From: Chrysochromulina parva
Lineage: Eukaryota > Haptophyta > Prymnesiales > Chrysochromulinaceae
Assembly (NCBI GenBank): GCA_002887195.1
Contig: PJAB01000104.1
Span: 1 to 42,608 of the forward strand
Direction of reading: 5' to 3'
DNA: 42,608 nt
Part shown: positions 37,401-42,608 of the stretch, piece by piece
Layout: every line of letters starts with the position of its first letter
How positions within the stretch are numbered: position 1 is the first letter of the stretch
Position numbers and translations under genes: made by a program
The notes under the pieces: generated by a model
The model's input: the letters and a program-made list of their open reading frames with translations, nothing else
Database searches by the model: none
What the model was told of the DNA's origin: nothing

Positions 37401-39158
37401 CTGCAGCTCCTCGAGAACCTGGGTGAGCAATGTGCGCTTGAGGGGGGCGCGCTTGTCCGTGCGCGCCTGCTCGAGCTTGACCATCGCGCGCTCAGATGCA
37501 GTGGCGGGCTCTCGGAACACATCGAGCTTGAGAGCGAGACGGGTGCCGAGCATTCTCAGCGGGCGCGAGATCGGGTTGACGGCAGCGCCGGTGCCCGCGT
37601 CGGCGGGGATGTTGAGCCCCTCGGCCTTCCCCACGTGCGCCGCCGCCTTGGCCACAAGCTCGCGAGACGCGTCGAGCCGCGCGAGCTCGAGGTGCACTGA
37701 GGCGCGCAGCTGCGCGAGCGGCGAGCCGATGGCCTCGAGAGCGGCGGCGGCGAGGTAGAGCGCGCGCTCGGCGTGCCCGAGGAGCGAGGGCTGGAGGAGC
37801 GGGAGCGCCACGTTCCAGATGAGCACGCATCCATCCTGCACCAGCTCGGGCTCGCCAACGCGACGCGCCGAGGTGAGCGCCTCCTCGAGCACTTTGAGCG
37901 CGTCGATGCGTGTGTTCACCATCAGCTTGGTGTACACGCCCGCCTGCTTGGGCCCGTCGCCCTCGTCGAGCGAGCCCACGAGGCACACCGCCTTGATGTA
38001 CGCCGAGCGCACGCGGCTCGACAGCCGGGGCGCCGCCGCGCACCGCTGCGCACAGTGGCCCGCGATCGCGAGGAGCCCGAGGCGGGCTGCCTGCGAGGCG
38101 AGCGCCACGAGCACGTCGTCGTGCGGGCACGAGTTGAGCGGCACGTTGGCGACGGCGCGCTTGATGGCGGCCTCGCCCCCCTTGGTCGCGAGCGCCGCCC
38201 CGAGCTCCGGGTCGAGCGCCGCCACCGCGTCCGCCACCTCCTGCGCGGCCGAAAAGGGAGGAGCCTTCGGGTCGGGTGGACCCGCCGGGCCGCCGTCGCA
38301 TAGGAGCTGCGTGAGCACGAGGCAGCGCTTGCGTGGGTCGGGCTGGCACTCGTCGCGCAGCTTCTTGAGCGCGGCCGCGTCGTCGCCGACCATGTGCGCC
38401 TGCAGCTGCAGCAGCAGCTCCTGCAGCGGCGGCCCCGTCCGCTTGGTGCCGCCCAGCTTGGACTCCTCGTCCTCGCGCTTCTTGGCCTCGGCGGCGAGCG
38501 GCGCGCACGTGCCCAGCAGGGCGCCCGCGTCCTTGCGCCGGCCGCAGCGCTCCATGCAGCGCGCGAGCTGCATCGAGAGCTGCAGACGCCACGCCGCGTC
38601 CGGCTCCTCTGCTGCCGCGAGGGCCTTGAGCACGCCCTCGAGCAGCGCCGTCGTCGCTGCCGCCGTCTCGCCGTTGTATTCGAGCAGCGGCCGCAGGATC
38701 CGGTAGAGGTGCACCGAGGCGTTGTACACGAGGAAGCGGTGCGCGCGGCCCAGCTCGGCCGCAAGCGTGAGCCCCTTGTTAGCCACCTTTGCCGCTGCGA
38801 GCAGCCGTGCCGCAAGCTCCTCGAGCTTGCACGGGGCCGCCTCTGCAGCCTGCACGGAACCGAGCGCGAAATAGGCGCGCACGAGGAACTGCGTGCGCGG
38901 CGGGCGCGAGCGGAGAAAGTGTTCGACGCAGCTGCGTGCGAGCTCGAGCACCGCCGGCTTGCCCACCACGTCGAGCGTGAGCGCCACCTCCGAGCACAGC
39001 AGGAAGTTTTCGGGCGCGGCCGTCTCGGGCTTGGCGCTGCCGCCCGCCTCGGCCGCGCGGAGCAGCGCGACGGCGGCGACGAGTTGCTCCTCGCGCTGCG
39101 CCGCCGTCAGACCCGAGCCGTCGAGCAGGTGCGCCACGCGACGGTCCAAGGAGGACAT
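31401..39158 (-). CDS. CFAP46: CFAP46-like axonemal central-pair protein, 2585 aa
   Basis: A single 7.7-kb frame encoding an alpha-solenoid of degenerate TPR-like helices across most of its length. The N-terminus (AENFLLCSEVALTLDVVGKP, SRPPRTQFLVRAYFALGSVQ) and the overall size match CFAP46 (TTC40), a component of the C1d projection of the central pair that helps control flagellar beating. The match rests on architecture and recalled family features, so I rate orthology as probable. Residues from about 2060 form a C-terminal alpha/beta part reminiscent of a CHAT domain (RVVLLSVDEASGDVYASAVG; ALEGAHATAVLLSLAGVKTV near 2500) without an obvious catalytic His/Cys pair. Charged VDPKAKG linkers occur three times (about 2090, 2290, 2335). 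A Ser/Gly-rich insert lies near 1225-1280. ATG 39158, divergent from the COPI-associated gene by 62 bp. Confidence 0.78.
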   Translation of the reverse strand: MSSLDRRVAHLLDGSGLTAAQREEQLVAAVALLRAAEAGGSAKPETAAPENFLLCSEVALTLDVVGKPAVLELARSCVEHFLRSRPPRTQFLVRAYFALGSVQAAEAAPCKLEELAARLLAAAKVANKGLTLAAELGRAHRFLVYNASVHLYRILRPLLEYNGETAAATTALLEGVLKALAAAEEPDAAWRLQLSMQLARCMERCGRRKDAGALLGTCAPLAAEAKKREDEESKLGGTKRTGPPLQELLLQLQAHMVGDDAAALKKLRDECQPDPRKRCLVLTQLLCDGGPAGPPDPKAPPFSAAQEVADAVAALDPELGAALATKGGEAAIKRAVANVPLNSCPHDDVLVALASQAARLGLLAIAGHCAQRCAAAPRLSSRVRSAYIKAVCLVGSLDEGDGPKQAGVYTKLMVNTRIDALKVLEEALTSARRVGEPELVQDGCVLIWNVALPLLQPSLLGHAERALYLAAAALEAIGSPLAQLRASVHLELARLDASRELVAKAAAHVGKAEGLNIPADAGTGAAVNPISRPLRMLGTRLALKLDVFREPATASERAMVKLEQARTDKRAPLKRTLLTQVLEELQAADPDPEDDAKGGDDENAKRERAVLWEELMKAGWALRMSAVARAAAAALLAPQWTPATDGPLVSAQAEAYFTLGETYISELGEMQEQAAKEAAALEAARATAAERGLPPPVAPPGKAEAAEAAREAVRQKALDSFKRGIGVGLSVKDDLLVHNGCIYVLNYNRSLLRAAQYEPLVPTLRACFSALQQCDAKSMKADGQQLRIALATCCSFALALEDAATEPPASGSGPRVALKDADAAAWLKEALDVCKWGCELCAGQAQLKAQLTACWARLQGYGGAKAAQLNVGTEPEATALALLELLACGILDTGPAADKAAALGKARELLTTSSGSPKPEPELWVRVAQQALALGDLASVVKACEAALQPLSAKREANATILKEEWKWFALAETVHAEAIARLLRDGQDVALQQQLHANALTHLAEGMAHAARASESPLILSTAQRTWRHVAPFVGGGNAPDARLRAPLGVVLAELEKLDARYQPQVTELRVRLYEVLLSVLAQARAWGEGLQLLSAAFRTLPEASQEPLWQEKVAFMCKGGGKGLAGEMHKLKDFAPSVQAAVWAVLGKLAPSTGEQLNGQLKAVDCLSAEPLLKVRYLIGLAQWLYVHAFPLRDSEDQLMAAIDVLMDYEEVPDGGDDDDDALSSVGGSEYGGSRSGSLARSGTAGGASTRGGGSTAGGSSAGGSSAGGKGGSGGAEASLSVPQYEQLARIYLMKAMMAPTMSARVESIVVSLHYLTRVWGVAITACNAAEAAKPGADPSAPPPFSMPTEQHEWALWQPSEALLNAMVALGGSDRVLSTAGLPEASLTAAYLFYAVEQLLENGMTLHALLPLGLLRVIAKLVLKSPAGERSASLKTAHCLHQLGLPEAAAAMRASIDCLRPTVDMKRKNAIRLKQLTHADAAVVAAATAPKVADVAAPATDGAPLGTTLSSTSRGSTRGTAAAAPPPPAARIKSSVRPNEAEWVELASLLLEEGEWGAAREWLLEAAPLLRALGEREHEARCHRLLAQIASLHGQPADALKTALEALSLCPLELPEWCEAVGCLATYRAAVDEQAAIATLNAAVSLAAQLAAEHPSSASDARLAIAALQTRLGDVHGRLARAGSADDAALATAALEAATATYAELGAPRWAAKVLLARAALLEAMPEPPAEPSLVLEAKANRLEMLGQLLEAAHAHAERSLFIAAPRAMPADLSLPVSRELSKIKVELSALSLRHAELQAEVLAANPPAGPLFPRVEGGDSDIIAAYVQPPVVVPPPPHMEQEGRALLHAASAIALAGGGATRARALLASGEALYAKAAALGWGKSADRWAAPQPPPAAERREGVLAEVLSAAPATEAPGPEPGTAEAGAGQAALLEAVELALAHADLPTAERAARGLAKAIGLSDPAVCSRWLALCQACASHAEWRQRWMGACLPSERLALLGQLATLLPQRWTHAAQLPALKAAYAALDDSTSGSAAWRALGVPSDPFAKLTASLPAGMRVVLLSVDEASGDVYASAVGMVSTEPPPPVDPKAKGPPPELPPPKLLARVARVKGAAARVAALAAEAEEVRAAQSKAALQDSKDAIFAMQPGTAAAATKEAAAASFAAAMAKGAVPEGTLALGLAPASYVAASAAEGALRSLVTALDALFGPLLAPLLPLLGAEFETGGGDALSVVLIADGALAALPLELMTPLRQPNVKAVSRDLSTALLAKRLSPDPAAAPAAPVDPKAKGKAAEPAAPIPGVSLAKRSGFLAAVDPRVEVMLPPPPNDAAAPVDPKAKGKDKKAAAAPAEGADGGPRTLCAAFRAEVLDGARVAFGKEWRAGASIIGVERVPSLAEWQRLAKGCAAFVYEGPGALYEQVEPSTLAPLALGGCAACLLFDRAGSDAAARRLAQAANAKSAARMALEGAHATAVLLSLAGVKTVLTNQWAAAAHTNHEMLVATLNGLGGGATLAQALHACARRALVEPPPLPPPGTPGAAAPAAAPAAAPAAAPAPEKAECLWTVLANPIVYGLPGFSATA

Positions 39159-39220
39159 TGCAAACGGAAGCCCGGAACGGCGCGCTAGATGGGAGGCGTT
39201 TGCTCGGAGGGAGCACTATT
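39159..39220. promoter_or_regulatory. 62-bp spacer between divergent start codons
   Basis: The only DNA between the ATGs of the CFAP46-like and the COPI-associated genes. It is GC-rich in its first half, with no TATA box and no TTCACA motif. It must serve both 5' leaders or the start sites overlap the other gene. Confidence 0.6.
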
Positions 39221-40051
39221 ATGTCCAACCTTGCGGTCAACGTGTGTGTGAACGTGAAAGTGGCGGAGTTCGCTTCGCCTCTCCGCATCGCGATGGAGCA
39301 TATCAGAAACGCGATCAGCTGCTGCAGGACGTCGTATGCGGTGATGTCCAAGGACCCGCCGCGAACGCTACGCTGGGCCTCGGCCATCTCCGGCCTCCTG
39401 CTCATGCTCGGCGGCATCGTCGGCGTCTTCACCATCAACCCACTCGCGATCATCATCTCATTGTACAACGTTGGCTTCGGCATACTGATCGTGCTCACGG
39501 AACTCAAGACGTTGCCCATCATCCGCACCTTCCAAAGGCGTATCGACGTCTACTTCCACCTGCTGTCGTCGCCGCGTGGCAAGGGCGGCTTCTACTGCTT
39601 CATTGGCTTCCTCTCCTTCTTTGCCGAGTCCGGGTGGTCACTCTCCTCGATTTGCACGCTCATCGTGTCCTGTGTGGGCGTCATCCACCTCTTCGCGTGC
39701 AAACGCTGCGGCGCCGTGACGGACAATGAGTTCATTAACATGGACAAGACGAAACAGTCTTACGAGATGAGCGGACTGAAGACGTCGGCTGACGACAACG
39801 AGGTGAGCTGGGCGGGCCTGATGAAGCAGGTCATCTCGGACAGCCCCGAGGTCCTCGGGGCCGGCCTCGGCGCTGCCAGCAACCCGTCGGTGCAGTCGTT
39901 CGCCGCCGCCGCGCTAGGTGGCGGCAGCAGCGGCAGCAGCGGCGCCGGCGCGCACGACGTCAGCGCCGCCCACGCGGGCGCGCCCATTGCGAGCGGCATG
40001 ACCGGCTCCATCCCGGGTGGCGATACCGGCCGCATCGCCGCAGCGGTGTGA
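39221..40051 (+). CDS. COPI-associated / TVP15-like four-TM protein, 276 aa
   Basis: Four predicted helices at about 52-71 (ASAISGLLLMLGGIVGVF), 76-94 (AIIISLYNVGFGILIVLTE), 121-137 (KGGFYCFIGFLSFFAES) and 140-160 (SLSSICTLIVSCVGVIHLFA). The layout NPLAIIISLYNVGFGILIV followed by RGKGGFYCFIGFLSF is typical of the COPI-associated protein family (Golgi, vesicle traffic; yeast Tvp15 relatives). Residues 1-50 and the Gly/Ala/Ser-rich C-terminal 90 residues are cytosolic and low in known motifs. ATG 39221 (MSNLAVNV) is preferred over the earlier in-frame codon at 39158 because the latter is not an ATG in good context and would overlap the neighbouring start. Confidence 0.82.
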   Translation: MSNLAVNVCVNVKVAEFASPLRIAMEHIRNAISCCRTSYAVMSKDPPRTLRWASAISGLLLMLGGIVGVFTINPLAIIISLYNVGFGILIVLTELKTLPIIRTFQRRIDVYFHLLSSPRGKGGFYCFIGFLSFFAESGWSLSSICTLIVSCVGVIHLFACKRCGAVTDNEFINMDKTKQSYEMSGLKTSADDNEVSWAGLMKQVISDSPEVLGAGLGAASNPSVQSFAAAALGGGSSGSSGAGAHDVSAAHAGAPIASGMTGSIPGGDTGRIAAAV

Positions 40052-40444
40052 GCGAGCGTGCGCCTGCGCGTGGCGAGTCGCAGAGGACGCGATGTTCGAT
40101 CCTTAGCTCTCGGAGGCCCGGGCGGCCCCCGCCCGAACAGCTTGCGCATCGGAGCGGCGATCGCGCCCCTGAACCACAGGACGTGTGTGCAATCGCCTGT
40201 GATGCTGGGCTCTAACTGGCGGGCCCACAGTTAGCCTAAACTCGTAGTTATGTGTGACTCCATGGGAGTGAAAGCTGCTATCTGTTCAAGCATGGGTTGC
40301 TTTACGTTTGGCTTTGCGGGGGGGGGGGCGGGTCGATTCGCGTCCTCGGACCTCGCGGCGGGGGCGCGTTCGCGAATAAAACTATCTCGCTCGTCCCTCC
40401 GGCTGACGCTGTCCGGCTCCCGCGACCGGACGAGAAACGGCTCG
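40052..40444. other. Convergent intergenic region with G run and hairpins
   Basis: 393 bp holding an 11-base G run (40318-40328), a GTCCGG/CCGGAC hairpin (40411-40431) and the left arm of the 12-bp hairpin described separately. No gene is supported. Confidence 0.65.
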
Positions 40445-40462
40445 TTAGAAAACGAGCCGTTT
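40435..40462. terminator. Perfect 12-bp inverted repeat over the stop codon
   Basis: AAACGGCTCGTT, loop AGAA, AACGAGCCGTTT. The TAA stop of the minus-strand gene (40445-40447) lies in the left arm. It is followed by further T on the plus strand. Position at the meeting point of convergent genes suggests a 3'-end signal, but the function is inferred. Confidence 0.6.
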
Positions 40463-41746
40463 TTCGACAGTGTCCGCCGCCGGTGTGCTAGCTTGTAGAT
40501 AATCGCCCACCATCACGCTGCTGATGGCCTCGTTGGCTTTCTTGAAGAGGAGGCGAGCCGTATCGATGAAATCCATGCCTTCCGTACCAGGTGATGGCAA
40601 CACCGTGGGGATTTTCAGCGCAGGCGGCGTGATCTTGCTTGGCGTGCTCTTGAGCAGCTGAGATGGCGACCGATCGGTCGGCAGAGTCGAGCCTGTTGAG
40701 GGTGCACCAGAGTCGTGCACGGGAGACGGGCTGCCTTTCGAAGGGCTGCTATTGAGCAGATCCCGATAGTACTCGATGTTGACGACGCGTTCCTCGGCGA
40801 GGGCCATGTCGCGCCGTGCCCGTGCGTCGCGCAGCATTGCGCTCTCGCCGTATCGCATGTACTCCTGGAGGCTAAGCATGTTCACTGGCTGCTGCTGTAG
40901 CGAGATGATCTGGCTTCTGTTTCTCATCTCGGTGTAGATTTCCTCGTCGCTCTCGTCGCCGTCGGGAAGCGCGCCAGCGCCTACCTCAAACGACCCAATC
41001 TCCGCGGCCAAGCGCTCTGTCTCCGCCTTCTCCGCCGCCGCCCGCTCCGCGGCCAGGCGCTCTAGCTTCGCATCCTCCGCCCTCCAAGTCTCCACCAACT
41101 GGCTCATCAAGGTGTGGTTCTCCGCGTCCAAGCGCCTCGTCAGTGGGAGCGACTCATCAGTGTCCAAGCGCCTCGTCAGTGGGAGCGCCGCGGCTGGGGC
41201 TGGCGCGGCGGCGGCTGGAGCCGGTTCAGCTCCTTCAGGAGTAGCTTCAGCTCCTGAAGAGAGGTGATGCGCGAGCTTGAGAGTTGGGGCATCTGAGACG
41301 CGCCCGGCGGCGGTCGTGGAAGTGGCTGGAGCGGCATGGACAGGAGCTACGGGCTCAGCTCCTTCGGTAAGCCAACGCGCGACCATGAGCGTCGTCAGAT
41401 CTGTGACTCGCGCTGGGGCTGAGGGTGGCGCCAATGCGTTGGCCGACGGTTCTCGTTGACTAGCGGTTTCGACCGTAGCAACGTGGCCAGTTCCATCGGA
41501 GAGCCACCGGGCGACCTTGAGCGTTGATGCATCCGATACTCCCGACGAGGCCGTATTAGCCTTAGTATTGGGCTGGGACTTGGACTTCGGTGCTTTTGCT
41601 GCTGCTGCTGCTGCTTCGAGTGCCATACGTTGACTCTCCTGCTCGAGCCGTTCTGCATACTGCGCAGCGAGCCTCTTGACATCCCTTTCATCATCATCAT
41701 CGGTCTCTGCGGGAGCTGCCGTGGCCTTGGACGGGGCACATCCCAT
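40445..41746 (-). CDS. Predicted myristoylated repeat protein, 433 aa
   Basis: Starting at ATG 41746 the protein begins MGCAPSK, a strong N-myristoylation (Gly2, Ser6, Lys7) plus palmitoylation (Cys3) signal, as in many membrane-tethered signalling or flagellar proteins. The frame upstream begins only at a non-preferred codon and would hide this signal. An acidic DDDDE stretch and a short coiled coil (22-50) follow. Then come three copies of a new-looking unit at 70-86, 114-130 and 150-166 (for example VSDASTLKVARWLSDG, VTDLTTLMVARWLTEG, VSDAPTLKLAHHLSSG) and two of LPLTRRLD(T/A) at 188-209. A second coiled coil (212-250) and a Ser/Pro-rich region precede the C-terminus. No known domain. Confidence 0.75.
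   Translation of the reverse strand: MGCAPSKATAAPAETDDDDERDVKRLAAQYAERLEQESQRMALEAAAAAAKAPKSKSQPNTKANTASSGVSDASTLKVARWLSDGTGHVATVETASQREPSANALAPPSAPARVTDLTTLMVARWLTEGAEPVAPVHAAPATSTTAAGRVSDAPTLKLAHHLSSGAEATPEGAEPAPAAAAPAPAAALPLTRRLDTDESLPLTRRLDAENHTLMSQLVETWRAEDAKLERLAAERAAAEKAETERLAAEIGSFEVGAGALPDGDESDEEIYTEMRNRSQIISLQQQPVNMLSLQEYMRYGESAMLRDARARRDMALAEERVVNIEYYRDLLNSSPSKGSPSPVHDSGAPSTGSTLPTDRSPSQLLKSTPSKITPPALKIPTVLPSPGTEGMDFIDTARLLFKKANEAISSVMVGDYLQASTPAADTVEKRLVF
41126..41187. repeat. 36-bp-period coding duplication
   Basis: GTCCAAGCGCCTCGTCAGTG and its following bases occur at 41126-41151 and 41162-41187, in frame, encoding the two LPLTRRLD units of the myristoylated protein. Confidence 0.85.
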
Positions 41747-42608
41747 CGTGTCGCGACTGTCGAGTTCAGCTCCACACAGGGAGGAAGGAAATTCTTGGGT
41801 TTCGAAACTTGAAAGTTGAAACATCCACTGTTAAAAGACACTGGGGGAGCCGGGACATACACGGGACACACGGGCGCACACGGGCACACGGATCGGGGAC
41901 GAACCTCACAAGTGCGGTTGAACGGTTGGTGCGGTTTTGAGCTCAAATTATTAAAATTAGGGGCTTCGAGTAAAAGCTCCTCGTACAATTGTAACGCGAC
42001 GAAGGCACCCAGCCCCCCGCCCCTTGCCGATTAACGGCCTGTGTAACAGCTGGCTGTGTCGGCCACACCTCCGTCCATTGCGATAGAGGCGAAGAGGCCC
42101 GCTCGTGCTTTGGGTGTCCGGTGAGAGTGCGCGTTTGTGTGTTTCAACAGCATCAGCTGTCTGCGCCCCCCACGGTGTGTCTCCACGGGACCGGTGGGTG
42201 TCCGTCTTGCCGAGTTGGCAAAATAACGTGAACGTGAACAGCAGTCCCAGCCCGGTTTCTTTTTACCGGTTAATTTCGCAAATTTCCTTAGTCCACCGAG
42301 CGACGCGACCACTGCGTGGCAGTGTTTCGTGTGGTAGTGGCTGGTCGGTACCTTGTGTGTCGATTCAACTGACCCTTTCTCAAATTTCCTATAACCACGT
42401 GAGAATCATGACACTCGAGATTTCGGACATCAACTTGTCCGCGTGCTTGCTCCGATAGGCTACTACTACTATGAACCCAAGCATGATATTTCCGAGAGAG
42501 AGGGCACGGAGAGCGACCAGTCTTTCCAGGAGAGGAAGGGAGGGTGCACAACGAGGGACAGAGGCACAGCCTAGGTGTATTCGCATGCCATGTGATTTCG
42601 GAGGACCG
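41747..42608. other. Right-edge region, possible partial gene on minus strand
   Basis: The first 80 bp are the leader of the gene at 41746. ACACGGG-type repeats lie at 41859-41891. Beyond that the DNA is less GC-rich. A minus frame at 42389-42586 includes a plausible membrane helix (LGNIMLGFIVVVAY then RSKHADK) but could be chance or an exon of a gene running out of the window. No confident call. Confidence 0.3.

Noticed and set aside
1..42608. CRISPR array, rRNA, transposase or viral hallmark gene
   Set aside because: I looked on both strands and saw none: no regularly spaced 25-40-bp repeats with unique spacers, no rRNA-like sequence, and no transposase, capsid or polymerase motifs.

Overview
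The window looks like nuclear DNA of a unicellular, flagellated, high-GC eukaryote. I favour a haptophyte-like or similar chromist alga, but cannot prove the lineage. The reasons: long, mostly intronless genes on both strands with no operons or ribosome binding sites; two axoneme genes (a CFAP46-like central-pair protein and a sperm-tail PG-rich repeat protein); a COPI-associated membrane protein; a DYRK-like and a CAMK-like kinase; SPPP-type proline-rich linkers; EF-hands; and a likely GT-AG intron. Several open frames only begin at TTG or GTG, so I moved starts to the first plausible ATG.

Layout. 1-1000: an AT-richer block with three small codirectional ORFs separated by a ~50-bp hairpin-bearing repeat. 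1003-3025 (-): FG-GAP propeller membrane protein with a frame break at a 43-bp duplication. 3163-6735 (+): ankyrin-repeat protein. 7121-8191 (+): RsuA-type pseudouridine synthase. 8441-9316 (-): thioredoxin-fold protein ending in RDEL. 9366-10295 (-): WW-domain membrane protein. 10552-12714 (-): CAMK-like kinase. 13047-14769 (-): nodulin-like MFS transporter with one intron. 14970-16220 (+): DYRK-like kinase. 16897-17925 (-): STPGR-repeat protein. 18480-19712 (-): secreted beta-lactamase-family hydrolase. 19907-20851 (-): unknown membrane or secreted protein. 21365-22936 (-): von Willebrand A protein. 23178-24521 (-): class III alcohol dehydrogenase with a targeting-like extension. 24709-30882 (+): 2057-residue EF-hand/IQ/coiled-coil protein. 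31401-39158 (-): 2585-residue CFAP46-like protein. 39221-40051 (+): COPI-associated four-TM protein. 40445-41746 (-): predicted myristoylated repeat protein. The right edge (41747-42608) has no confident gene.

How the parts relate. The genes do not form one pathway; this is ordinary mixed nuclear gene order. The links I can support are the flagellar pair (CFAP46-like and STPGR protein), possible calcium and kinase signalling partners (EF-hand protein, two kinases), and shared regulatory sequence. Many starts are preceded in sense orientation by an ATTCACA initiator-like motif, and two unrelated genes share a homologous ~100-bp proximal promoter. Two pairs of genes diverge from very short spacers (62 bp and 187 bp).

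The least explained items are the small-ORF cassette array at the left edge, the shared promoter block, and the two places where a reading-frame interruption coincides with a local tandem duplication (FG-GAP and MFS genes), which fits intron birth by tandem duplication.
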